Below, in pieces: positions 1 to 5,759 of a DNA stretch of 5,760 nucleotides. The translations under genes were made by a program, and so were the position numbers. Location of the stretch: the NCBI GenBank assembly GCA_013824385.1, contig PNNU01000242.1:1-5760 (forward strand), written 5' to 3'. This stretch comes from Anaerolinea sp. (GTDB taxonomy: Bacteria > Chloroflexota > Anaerolineae > Anaerolineales > Anaerolineaceae). Under the pieces are notes generated by a model. It ran no database searches. It had not been told where the DNA came from and saw only the letters and a list, made by a program, of their open reading frames with translations. Position 1 is the first letter of the stretch, and each line of letters begins with the position of its first letter.

Positions 1-215
1 AAACAAATATTTAAAGGTAATTAAAGTTTTAAAAAAAATAGTTAGAAATTTTAATAATTAGTTCAAAAGGTCGAGGAAAGAAATATATCAATATTTTATC
101 TGTACATCCATTAGCCGTAAAAGTTAGAATTATTAAGTTCTCAAATGACATTATATATATAAGAATTAATCAATGAAGTTAAAAGCTTAACCATAACTAT
201 GGAGATTTCTCACAC
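1..215. other. AT-rich upstream region without a recognisable gene
   Basis: This stretch is very AT-rich, with long A and T runs, and is dense in stop codons, so I see no coding continuation from outside the window. It contains TATATA-like stretches around 152-162 that could supply a -10 element, but no matching -35 is convincing. A small inverted repeat, GTTAA-AAGC-TTAAC, lies at 178-191. The ribosome binding site of the next gene (GGAG, 201-204) is at its end. Most likely it is the leader and promoter region of the gene at 216. Confidence 0.5.
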
Positions 216-638
216 ATGGACTTCAAACTCGACGGTTATTGCGGATTGTACTGCGGCGCGTGTTCGATGGTGCTGGATACGAAAGCGGGCAAAGGCGAAA
301 AGACCTGTTACGGCTGCAAGAGCGAAGGGCCGGCGGGGCACTGCGCCAAATGTGCAATCAAAAATTGCGCACGGGGCAAGGGCTACGAGTTTTGCTTTGA
401 ATGCCCCCAGATCAGCACATGCGATTTGATGATCCATTTCATCAACGACCCGGAGTACCCCAACGGGTTGGCGGTGATGAATAATATGAAGCGCATCCAG
501 GCGGTGGGGGTCGAAAACTGGCTGGTGGAGCAGGATAAACGTTGGCGCTGTACGGCCTGCGACACGTGGTATTTTTGGTATGACCAGGTTTGTCCGCAGT
601 GCGGGGTGGCGGTGGCGGATTACAAAGCGGATATCTAA
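216..638 (+). CDS. Cys-rich DUF3795-like putative metal-binding protein
   Basis: This 140-residue protein carries 15 cysteines. The N-terminal part reads GYCGLYCGACS, the hallmark opening of the DUF3795 family, with Cys9, Cys13 and Cys16. It is followed by CxxC at 31-34, CxxC at 43-46 with Cys51, and CxxC at 60-63 with Cys69. A second cluster near the C-terminus (Cys112, 115, 126, 129) has the CxxC-x10-CxxC layout of a zinc ribbon. Binding of zinc or an iron-sulfur cluster is inferred from this spacing; the family has no established function. There is no signal peptide or membrane segment, so it is probably cytoplasmic. The start at 216 is preferred because the family motif begins directly after it and GGAG sits 11 bases upstream. 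An overlapping frame from 199 has no family-like content. It appears to be transcribed alone, ending at the terminator near 732. Confidence 0.85.
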   Translation: MDFKLDGYCGLYCGACSMVLDTKAGKGEKTCYGCKSEGPAGHCAKCAIKNCARGKGYEFCFECPQISTCDLMIHFINDPEYPNGLAVMNNMKRIQAVGVENWLVEQDKRWRCTACDTWYFWYDQVCPQCGVAVADYKADI

Positions 639-652
639 GTTCAAAAGCTTTT

Positions 653-696
653 CTCGCAACACATAGCGCGTAAAACGCGCTAGTGCGTAGAGCGAG
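653..696 (+). repeat. Imperfect 44-base hairpin in the 3' region of the Cys-rich gene
   Basis: The outer arms CTCGC (653-657) and GCGAG (692-696) pair perfectly. The inner arms TAGCGCG (664-670) and CGCGCTA (676-682) pair perfectly around a TAAAA loop. The arms between them pair partly (for example A659-T688, C660-G687, C662-G685, A663-T684) with bulges. It lies 14 bases after a stop codon and has no T-run after it, so it is not itself a classical intrinsic terminator. It could be a 3'-end RNA structure or a remnant of a dispersed repeat. Confidence 0.45.
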
Positions 697-698
697 TC

Positions 699-718
699 CG
701 CAAAGAAACGCAAAGAAT
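699..718 (+). repeat. Two-copy tandem decamer CGCAAAGAAA
   Basis: CGCAAAGAAA (699-708) is followed directly by CGCAAAGAAT (709-718), differing in one base. It lies between the hairpin at 653-696 and the terminator at 732-757. Similar 'CGCAAAGA' phrases occur in non-coding DNA of many environmental bacteria, but no function is known to me. Confidence 0.5.
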
Positions 719-731
719 ATCTTTTTAAAAT

Positions 732-757
732 AACCTGCATCAGTTTGCAGGTTTTTT
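732..757 (+). terminator. Rho-independent terminator
   Basis: A perfect 8-bp stem, AACCTGCA (732-739) with TGCAGGTT (746-753), encloses a six-base loop. A run of T follows immediately (752-757, then GCTTTT). It is well placed to end transcription of the Cys-rich gene at 216-638. The upstream flank contains TTTTTAAAAT, so the element could also act, more weakly, on transcripts from the other direction. Confidence 0.85.
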
Positions 758-766
758 GCTTTTAAT

Positions 767-772
767 TATAAT
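767..772 (+). promoter_or_regulatory. Possible -10 element before the truncated NAD(P)-binding gene
   Basis: TATAAT is a perfect -10 hexamer located 28 bases before the ATG at 801. The best -35 match at correct spacing (TTGCAG, 745-750, spacer 16) falls inside the terminator stem and is weak. The site is plausible but unproven. Confidence 0.3.
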
Positions 773-800
773 GAGATGAATTAATGAATAGGAGTTTCAA

Positions 801-890
801 ATGAAAATCGCATTGATCGGCGCGACTGGTTTTATTGGTTCCAAGATTTTGACAGAAGCACTCAACCGCTCGCACATAGTGCCTGCTTAA
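801..890 (+). pseudogene. 5' remnant of an NAD(P)-binding oxidoreductase (COG2910-like)
   Basis: The ATG at 801 has a good ribosome binding site (AGGAG, 790-794, six bases upstream) and opens a frame of only 29 residues before TAA. The peptide MKIALIGATGFIGS then KILTEALNRSHIVPA matches the first 29 residues of the complete gene at 1467 at 24 positions. The coding bases match at 71 of 87 by hand alignment, with one mismatch in the first 41. It contains the GATGFIG nucleotide-binding loop but nothing of the rest of the fold, so it cannot make a working enzyme. Similarity to the paralogue ends at about 887, where AT-rich DNA starts. The likely history is duplication, divergence and loss of the 3' part. 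The short peptide could still be translated. Confidence 0.8.
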
Positions 891-961
891 ACTTTGATTT
901 GATGATATGCCGAATACAGAGGATATATTACTTTTTAAAAACAAAAGAGGGATTCCTAAAA

Positions 962-1405
962 ATGGATGCAAAAATGAGAATTAATTTTGAAGGTACAGAT
1001 TTCGAAATAGAGAGATGGATTTGGCAAAATCTTGTGCCTAAACATGGTCAAGCAGATTCCATTCAAGGTGAAATTTTGAGATCTATTGAACGACTACGTA
1101 CTGAAGCTCAGGAAAATGGGAATATTAATTGGGATGAAGGTTATGAGCTATTTATTACTTTTCTTCAAGAAACGTTTGAAAATGAAACTAAATTTTCAGC
1201 TGAAATGAAGGAATCAATAAATTCTGATTTATTCCGTCTCAGGAATTTTCTTCCTGTTGATAAACTTGAATATGATTCCCAGAAATCAATGCTACCATAT
1301 GTAGAAGATGATTTATACGATAGACTTGGGGGGTATTTAATCCAGTTCTGTAGACTACATCCTCAAGTAATTCCTCGAAAGTGTGATCCTCTTCAATACC
1401 GCTAA
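962..1405 (+). CDS. Hypothetical protein, 147 residues, AT-rich gene
   Basis: I do not recognise this family. The ATG at 962 is chosen because GAGGGA lies at 947-952, nine bases upstream; the open frame extends back to 899 but that extension has no ribosome binding site. The protein is acidic and looks soluble and mainly helical, with no signal peptide or membrane segment. It has a Trp-rich start (EIERWIWQNLVPKHGQADS, about residues 15-33) and a helix with EILRSIERLRTEAQENGNINWDEGYE. It ends in LGGYLIQFCRLHPQVIP followed by a short charged tail. Two TAA codons stand in tandem at the end (1403-1408). Base composition is far more AT-rich than the flanking genes, and the gene sits between a truncated copy and a complete copy of an oxidoreductase gene, which suggests acquisition by transfer. 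Confidence 0.75.
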   Translation: MDAKMRINFEGTDFEIERWIWQNLVPKHGQADSIQGEILRSIERLRTEAQENGNINWDEGYELFITFLQETFENETKFSAEMKESINSDLFRLRNFLPVDKLEYDSQKSMLPYVEDDLYDRLGGYLIQFCRLHPQVIPRKCDPLQYR

Positions 1406-1423
1406 TAAACGGTTTGTGTTTTA

Positions 1424-1429
1424 TATAAT
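1424..1429 (+). promoter_or_regulatory. Possible -10 element ahead of the four-gene run
   Basis: TATAAT occurs 37 bases before the ATG at 1467 within an AT-rich gap of 61 bases. I find no good -35 at 16-18 bases upstream and no extended -10 TG. The assignment rests on the hexamer and the position only. Confidence 0.25.
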
Positions 1430-1466
1430 TTAGTAGTTTTGTGTTGTTGGTTAAAAGGAGATACAA

Positions 1467-2102
1467 ATGAAAATCGCATTGATCGGCGCGACCGGTTTTA
1501 TTGGTTCGGCTATTTTAAATGAAGCACTCAACCGCGGACACAATGTGACGGCCATCGCCCGTCATTTAGACAAGCTGCCACAGCATGCCTGCCTGACGGC
1601 TAAATCTGGCGACATCACGGATGAAGCCCAGGCAGCGGCGCTTTTTGCCGGGCACGATGCGGTAATCAGTTCCTTTGCCCCCAGAGGCGCAGCAGACCAG
1701 TTTGCCGGGTTCCTCGAATCGTATAAAACCATCATCAGCGCAGTGAAGAAGGCCGGCGTCAAGCGTCTGCTGGTGGTGGGTGGGGCGGGCAGCCTAGAGG
1801 TTAACGGCGTCCAGGTGGTGGATGGCGGCGGTATCCCCGAAGCATGGAAGGCCGGCGTGTTGGGTCTGCGCGAGGTGCTTTACATGCTGCGCAAAGAGAA
1901 CGATCTTGAATGGACGTTTCTTAGCCCCTCAGCCATGATTGAACCCGGCGAACGCACGGGCAAATTCCGCCTGGGGCTTGATGATTTGCTCGTGGATGCC
2001 GAAGGTAAAAGCCGCATTTCGGTGGAGGACTACGCCGTGGCCATGATCGACGAATTGGAAACCCCCGCGCACACCCGTCAGCGTTTTACGGTGGGATACT
2101 GA
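1467..2102 (+). CDS. NAD(P)-binding oxidoreductase, NmrA/COG2910-like (atypical SDR)
   Basis: The protein has 211 residues, the usual length for the COG2910 'putative NADH-flavin reductase' group (YwnB-like). It opens with a Rossmann strand and the loop G7-A-T-G10-F-I-G13. Arg32 after the second strand suggests some NADPH preference, and GDITD at 48-52 would lie near the adenine. A strand with LLVVGGAGSL (101-110) replaces the Ser-Tyr-Lys centre of classical SDRs; I see no YxxxK motif, so it may bind nucleotide for sensing or flavin reduction. WTFLSPSAMIEPGERTGKFR (149-168) is typical of the group. The protein is probably cytoplasmic with an unknown substrate. AAGGAG at 1455-1460 supports the start. 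It is the first gene of a tight run, with the cupin gene 22 bases downstream, and an intact paralogue of the stump at 801. Confidence 0.87.
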   Translation: MKIALIGATGFIGSAILNEALNRGHNVTAIARHLDKLPQHACLTAKSGDITDEAQAAALFAGHDAVISSFAPRGAADQFAGFLESYKTIISAVKKAGVKRLLVVGGAGSLEVNGVQVVDGGGIPEAWKAGVLGLREVLYMLRKENDLEWTFLSPSAMIEPGERTGKFRLGLDDLLVDAEGKSRISVEDYAVAMIDELETPAHTRQRFTVGY

Positions 2103-2124
2103 AGAAACTAAAGGAATATAAAAC

Positions 2125-2466
2125 ATGTTTTTTCACAATGATGAACAAGACTACCAGGAAATTCTGCCAGGGATCAAAGTGAAGACACTGGTCTACGGCG
2201 ATAAGACACTGTTATCAGAATTCTTTATGTCCAAAGACAGCCAACTGCCTTTGCATTCCCATCCTGAAGAGCAGACGGGCTACCTGGTGTCGGGCTGCAT
2301 CCGCCTGCATTACAACGGGGAGGCGCACGAAATGCATCCCGGCGACAGTTGGACCTTCGCAGGCAATCTTGAGCACCGCGCGGAAATCCTCGAAGATTCC
2401 GTAGCCATTGAAGTGTTTACGCCGGTAAGGCAGTCTTACCTGGCTTACCATCCGCACAAGGCATGA
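2125..2466 (+). CDS. Small single-domain cupin protein
   Basis: This 113-residue protein is a single beta-barrel cupin. Motif 1 reads PLHSHPEEQTGYLVSG, with His44, His46 and Gln50, the last in the place normally held by Glu. Motif 2 reads HPGDSWTFAGNLEHRAEI, with Pro72-Gly73-Asp74 and His84. His44, His46 and His84 are the expected metal ligands, with Gln50 a less common fourth ligand. Small cupins of this type act as metal-dependent isomerases, dioxygenases or ligand-binding proteins, and the sequence does not say which. There is no signal peptide. AAGGAA at 2111-2116 supports the ATG. It lies 22 bases after the oxidoreductase gene and 28 before the acetyltransferase gene, so it is probably co-transcribed. 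Confidence 0.87.
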   Translation: MFFHNDEQDYQEILPGIKVKTLVYGDKTLLSEFFMSKDSQLPLHSHPEEQTGYLVSGCIRLHYNGEAHEMHPGDSWTFAGNLEHRAEILEDSVAIEVFTPVRQSYLAYHPHKA

Positions 2467-2494
2467 ATTATTTTTCTCACGAGGGGATTAATAG

Positions 2495-3343
2495 ATGACT
2501 ATCATCATCCGTGGACTGACAGAGGCTGACGATGAGCAGGCCAATGACCTGCTCAACCTGGCTTTTCAATCTTCCACCAACCGTTTGAATGATCTGCGCC
2601 TTTATCGCCGATTGCAGCCTGATGGCTGGTTCGCAGCGTGCATGGATGGAGGTTTGATTGGCACCGTGGGCGCGGTCAATTATGGCTCTGTGGCACATGT
2701 GGGTTTCATGACCGTGCATCCCGACCTGCAGGGGCAGGGCATTGGACGCACACTGATGGAGCATATTCTTGCCTGGCTCAAAAGTCAAAACGTGCCTTTG
2801 GTGACACTGGATGCCAGCAAGAAGGGTTTTCCGCTGTATCAAAAGCTGGGGTTTTCGGATATAGATGAAACCGCAACCTTTGAACGGCATATAGAACCAA
2901 GCAAAGCTGCGTTGCCATCTGATCTACAACCGGTTACACACAGCGATTTGGATGAATTAGTGGAGATGGATAAACCGATCTTCGGTGCTGACCGGTGCAA
3001 GGTGTTTCAAACATTGCTCGAGCTATATCCATCACGCGCTTTTTTACGGCGCGGCGCAGACGGGAGAATCACCGGCTTTATATTCGCCCAGCCGAACCGC
3101 ATCGGTCCGTGGGTGATGTCGGAACCCGAAGGGGCTGAAGCGCTGCTGCAAGCTGCGTTGACATTGACTTATGAAAACCCGGTCACCGTGTGTGTGCCCT
3201 CCGTGAATCATGACGCGGTTGATCTATTGCATGCCAATGGATTTGAAAAACTGCGTGCCGGCCGGCACATGGCGAAGGGGAGGGATGTAGTCCCGGGCGT
3301 GCGCGCCAAGGTATTCGCTCAAACCAGCATGGGCGCCGGGTGA
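2495..3343 (+). CDS. GNAT family N-acetyltransferase with a second C-terminal GNAT-like domain
   Basis: This 282-residue protein is about twice the length of a single GNAT domain. Residues 1-135 form a clear GNAT fold: strand GLIGTVGAV (53-61), then VGFMTVHPDLQGQGIGRTLMEH, where Gln79-Gly80-Gln81-Gly82-Ile83-Gly84 is the acetyl-CoA pyrophosphate loop, then TLDASKKGFPLYQKLGF (104-120). Residues 145-270 resemble the degenerate second domain seen in YitH-type proteins (Acetyltransf_18): PVTHSDLDELVEMDKPIFGADR, GRITGFIFAQPNRIGPWV and a final AVDLLHANGFEKLRAGRHM. The N-terminal domain likely carries catalysis and the second domain may shape the acceptor site; the substrate is unknown. GAGGGG (2481-2486) is eight bases before the ATG. 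Sixteen bases separate the gene from the methyltransferase gene. Confidence 0.87.
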   Translation: MTIIIRGLTEADDEQANDLLNLAFQSSTNRLNDLRLYRRLQPDGWFAACMDGGLIGTVGAVNYGSVAHVGFMTVHPDLQGQGIGRTLMEHILAWLKSQNVPLVTLDASKKGFPLYQKLGFSDIDETATFERHIEPSKAALPSDLQPVTHSDLDELVEMDKPIFGADRCKVFQTLLELYPSRAFLRRGADGRITGFIFAQPNRIGPWVMSEPEGAEALLQAALTLTYENPVTVCVPSVNHDAVDLLHANGFEKLRAGRHMAKGRDVVPGVRAKVFAQTSMGAG

Positions 3344-3359
3344 GCCACAGGAGAATTCC

Positions 3360-4121
3360 ATGAGTGAAGAAGAAAGAATCACCCCTCGTTATATAGGACC
3401 TGACACCTCGAAGCGCACGGAGCAGATGAGCCGCGAAGAGATTCAAGGGCGTTTTGACAAAGAAGTCGCGGCCCTTTACAGCCAGCGTGACCCCGTCTGG
3501 CTGCCCGAGTTCAGACAGATGTTTGCCTTGGTGCCCGAACTGCTCAAGCCGCATCTGAAAGCAAACAGCCTCATTCTGGATGTGGGCGCGGGCACCGGCA
3601 ACCTTTCGCGCACGGTGCTCGAGGCGATCCCCGATGTGAGTTGTGTACTGATGGATTTTTCGGCCAACATGCTCTCGGCGGCGCCCTTGGTGTTGGCGCC
3701 GTTCGCAGGACGTTTCGAAACATTGGTTGCGGATTTCATTGACGCGGATTACGGTACTGCGAAATACAATGCAATCATTTCGAGCTTCGCTATCCATCAC
3801 TGCCGCGGCAGCGCGGAATATGCGCCGCTCTACCAAAAGTTCGCGCGAGCACTCAAACCGGGCGGCATTTTCGTGTGTTGCGACGTGGTGGCCGGCGCGG
3901 ATGATACCCTCAGCCAGCTTAACGAAAACGGCTGGCGTACCTTTTTAAAAGACCAGGGGTTGGAAGTAGCCGAAGTGGAGCGTATTCTCTCCAATTATCA
4001 TGTGGAGGATTCGCCGCTGGACTTGCCATCTCATCTACAGCTTTTGAAGGATGTAGGTTTCACCACCGTGGATGTGGTTTGGAAGCGAAGCAATTTTGCT
4101 GTGTATGTGGCAATCATCTAA
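3360..4121 (+). CDS. Class I SAM-dependent methyltransferase
   Basis: The 253-residue protein has a helical N-terminal cap (about 20-65) followed by a Rossmann-like methyltransferase core. Motif I is LILDVGAGTGNLS (Asp74 to Gly80 loop), the acidic end of strand 2 is MDFS (Asp99), VADFID (123-128) would contact the adenine, and IISSFAIHHC (139-148) is the strand 4 region. LKPGGIFVCCDV (165-176) is the typical strand 5 turn, and the C-terminal strands read VGFTTVDVVWKRSNFAVYVAII. It transfers methyl groups from S-adenosylmethionine to an unidentified acceptor, probably a small molecule, in the cytoplasm. AGGAG (3349-3353) is six bases before the ATG. It is the last gene of the run that starts at 1467, and no convincing terminator hairpin follows it. 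Confidence 0.88.
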   Translation: MSEEERITPRYIGPDTSKRTEQMSREEIQGRFDKEVAALYSQRDPVWLPEFRQMFALVPELLKPHLKANSLILDVGAGTGNLSRTVLEAIPDVSCVLMDFSANMLSAAPLVLAPFAGRFETLVADFIDADYGTAKYNAIISSFAIHHCRGSAEYAPLYQKFARALKPGGIFVCCDVVAGADDTLSQLNENGWRTFLKDQGLEVAEVERILSNYHVEDSPLDLPSHLQLLKDVGFTTVDVVWKRSNFAVYVAII

Positions 4122-4191
4122 GGCTGGTTCCCCTTCATCTAAAAATTGAAGTTTGAGACTTGCCACTTATCGAAATCCTTGTCTAAATCAC

Positions 4192-4221
4192 TTGACAGGG
4201 GGTTTATACTTATTATAGAAT
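4192..4221 (+). promoter_or_regulatory. Sigma70-type promoter, TTGACA with -10 TAGAAT or TATAGA
   Basis: TTGACA (4192-4197) is a perfect -35. Candidate -10 hexamers are TATAGA (4214-4219, spacer 16) and TAGAAT (4216-4221, spacer 18). Both overlap the inverted repeat at 4212-4235, so a protein bound there would block RNA polymerase. Transcription would start near 4228 and run towards the lipoprotein gene at 4640, leaving a leader of about 400 bases. Confidence 0.55.
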
Positions 4222-4235
4222 AAAAATTCTATAAT
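4212..4235. promoter_or_regulatory. Perfect 10-bp inverted repeat, candidate operator
   Basis: ATTATAGAAT (4212-4221) and ATTCTATAAT (4226-4235) are exact reverse complements separated by AAAA. The size and AT-rich dyad symmetry suit a dimeric winged-helix repressor such as a MarR, ArsR or Fur-family member; the family cannot be decided from the site. It covers the -10 and start region of the promoter at 4192. No regulator gene is present in the window. It is not a terminator, because the stem is AT-only at its base and lacks a T-run after it. Confidence 0.55.
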
Positions 4236-4639
4236 ATTGTTGCTGCATTGGTCTTTAATAATTTCGTCCAGCGCCTGACTTTCTGATTGAGTTTAGAATC
4301 TTAAAAATAACTCGGTATATCTTAGTGATTTGTACATAAATTCAAATCATTACGATATCGCAAAATTGGATTTATGAAGCTGAAAAATATTTGTTTTATT
4401 TGTTCCCGATTTTTAATTACAAAGATACAAATCATCTTAAGAAAAAACAGGTACTTTACTTTGATTGAGTATTACCATCCCTTATTAATGGCATCCTCTT
4501 ATCCAAATATTTCGAGCAATTGTCCTTCAGAAAGCCCTTCCACACAGGAAAACCAGTTTAAAAAGTGATAACATTACATTTTTAGTGGTGATCAATCCGC
4601 AGGGTTTGTTAATCCAACGCATTGAATTTTGAGGGATTT

Positions 4640-5188
4640 ATGATTAAAACAATAACACGCTTCATTTTATTCGCATTATTTATCCTCTTTACGGTAGGCT
4701 GTGGCAAAAGCACTTCTGATACAACTGCTAATGAAAACTATACCGTCAGCGATGTTCAAAAAATAAGCCTCGCTCAAAAAGACGCGGGGTTCACCCTCAA
4801 ACTTCCGAATCAATTACCAAAAGACTACATTTTCAAGGATGTAACGTATGTCCCTGAACAGCAGGCGATAACGGTGGTGTATGGATGGAATGATCCTGCT
4901 TATACCGGTGAAATGCTGTTTCTGACCCAGCAGTTGCAAAAACCGGACGATGGGTATGTCACAAAGGATGCGACAGTAGAAGACGTATTGTTGGGCAACC
5001 TGTGGGCAGAGTTCGTGCAGGGCACAAACGAAAACGGCAAATGGATTAACGACGCACCCATGTACCGGCTCCGATGGGAAGCACACGGATACACCTTCAC
5101 CCTCATTTTCACCGGAAACGAGACTTCGAGTAAGGGGTTCATCACCAAAGATGAATTGATCAAACTGGGTGAACAATTATTATGGTAA
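4640..5188 (+). CDS. Putative lipoprotein with a DUF4367-like domain
   Basis: The 182-residue protein starts with a lipoprotein signal: MIKTITR, a hydrophobic stretch FILFALFILF, then TVGC with Cys21 as the likely lipidated residue. Thr at -3 is a less usual lipobox residue. A Ser/Thr-rich linker follows. Residues about 45-180 resemble DUF4367: GFTLKLPNQLPKDYIFKDVTYVPEQQ, a strand ending in VVYGW, then YRLRWEAHGYTFTLIFTG and the closing helix ITKDELIKLGEQLL. Proteins of this type sit on the outer face of the membrane, often linked to anti-sigma or stress systems; the role here is unknown. I chose ATG 4640 over the in-frame TTG at 4622 because GAGGGA (4631-4636) lies just upstream and the signal peptide begins there. 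The spacing is short. The gene ends 21 bases before the acetyltransferase gene. Confidence 0.8.
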   Translation: MIKTITRFILFALFILFTVGCGKSTSDTTANENYTVSDVQKISLAQKDAGFTLKLPNQLPKDYIFKDVTYVPEQQAITVVYGWNDPAYTGEMLFLTQQLQKPDDGYVTKDATVEDVLLGNLWAEFVQGTNENGKWINDAPMYRLRWEAHGYTFTLIFTGNETSSKGFITKDELIKLGEQLLW

Positions 5189-5209
5189 GAAATGTGTTTC
5201 GGAGGTTAA

Positions 5210-5736
5210 TTGATCGAGACTGAACGTTTATTCATTCGTAATTTTTTGCCGTCGGACGCAGCGGATTTATTTGAATATTTATCCATGCCCGAGACTTACC
5301 GCTTTGAACCGGGAGAGCCCATCAGCATGGATGAGGCCAGGGATCTGGTGTCTGAGAGGGCTGAAGGTTCCAATTTTCTGGCGGTGATTCTCAAACAAAC
5401 AGGCAAATTAATCGGACATCTATATTTTGAACAGAAGGAACCGCCTGAGTGCCGCACCTGGGAACTGGGTTATATCTTTAATCCCAAATATCAGCGTATG
5501 GGCTTTGGCTCCGAAGCTGCGGCGGCGTTGGTGCAGTATGCTTTTGCCAATCTGAATCCGCACCGCATCATGGCACGCTGCAACCAGGATAACCCGGCTT
5601 CGTGGAAGCTGCTTGAAAAAATTGGTTTACCCGCGAAGGCGATTTCAAACAGTTCACCTTTTTCCATACGGATGAAAAGGGGCAGCCGATCTGGGTGGAC
5701 GCCTTCGAGTATGCCAAACTTGAGAAAATCAATTAG
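5210..5736 (+). pseudogene. RimJ/RimL-type GNAT acetyltransferase, frameshifted
   Basis: Translation from TTG 5210, with GGAGG at 5201-5205, gives MIETERLFIRNFLPSDAADL, the standard opening of the Acetyltransf_3 group that modifies protein N-termini or small amines. WELGYIFNPKYQRMGFGSEA holds the acetyl-CoA loop Gln95-x-x-Gly98-x-Gly100, and NPASWKLLEKIGL (128-140) is the conserved distal helix. After codon 140 (TTA, 5627-5629) the frame turns into unlikely sequence and stays open to the window end. The family-like continuation REGDFKQFTFFHTDEKGQPI then WVDAFEYAKLEKIN and TAG (5734-5736) is found in another frame from 5632. One missing base around CCC at 5630-5632 explains it; restored, the product would be 175 residues. 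It is either a real pseudogene or a sequencing error. It lies 21 bases after the lipoprotein gene. Confidence 0.8.
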
Positions 5737-5759
5737 ACCAATAGGGATTACGGGTCTAA
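5733..5759. repeat. 7-bp inverted repeat at the end of the acetyltransferase gene
   Basis: TTAGACC (5733-5739) and GGTCTAA (5753-5759) are exact reverse complements around a 13-base loop, and the first arm overlaps the TAG stop. It may be the stem of a terminator whose T-run lies beyond the window, but that cannot be seen here. Confidence 0.35.

Larger units (their letters stand above)
4122..4639. other. AT-rich intergenic region with promoter-like sites but no convincing gene
   Basis: About 500 bases separate the methyltransferase and lipoprotein genes. The stretch is AT-rich and full of stops. It holds a good promoter and a perfect dyad (listed separately). It also holds a 7-bp inverted repeat, TGATTTG (4326-4332) with CAAATCA (4343-4349), and the 8-bp palindrome CGATATCG (4353-4360). 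A frame of 64 codons from 4374 to 4568 starts with ATG but lacks a good ribosome binding site and has no family-like content, so I do not call it. A regulatory leader, a small RNA or the decayed site of a lost gene are all possible. Confidence 0.5.

Noticed and set aside
199..429. Open frame overlapping the Cys-rich gene from an ATG at 199
   Set aside because: It is an Arg/Ala-rich shadow translation of the real gene in another frame, whose product shows the DUF3795 signature.
60..647. Direct repeat AGTTCAAAAG at 60-69 and 638-647 flanking the first gene
   Set aside because: A 10-base match is expected several times by chance in a window of this size, and neither copy extends beyond 10 bases, so it is not evidence of a target-site duplication.
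888..1466. Integron cassette reading of the AT-rich insert
   Set aside because: Neither boundary shows a GTTRRRY/RYYYAAC pair or attC-like hairpin, no integrase is present, and the downstream genes are too closely spaced to hold attC sites.
3183..3836. Long minus-strand open frame opposite the acetyltransferase and methyltransferase genes
   Set aside because: It is antisense to two genes with clear family motifs and encodes an Arg/His-rich sequence typical of shadow frames.
721..3950. Recurring CTTTTTAAAA (721-730, 931-940 and again near 3940)
   Set aside because: It is AT-only at its core and nearly self-complementary, and one copy lies inside a coding region, so chance is sufficient.
4133..4154. 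Possible terminator after the methyltransferase gene (CTTCA with TGAAG, then TTT)
   Set aside because: The five-bp AT-leaning stem, nine-base loop and only three T residues are too weak to support termination.
4374..4568. Open frame of 64 codons in the AT-rich gap
   Set aside because: There is no good ribosome binding site, the composition is low in complexity and Ser/Ile/Lys-rich, it lacks any recognisable motif, and such lengths arise by chance in this sequence.
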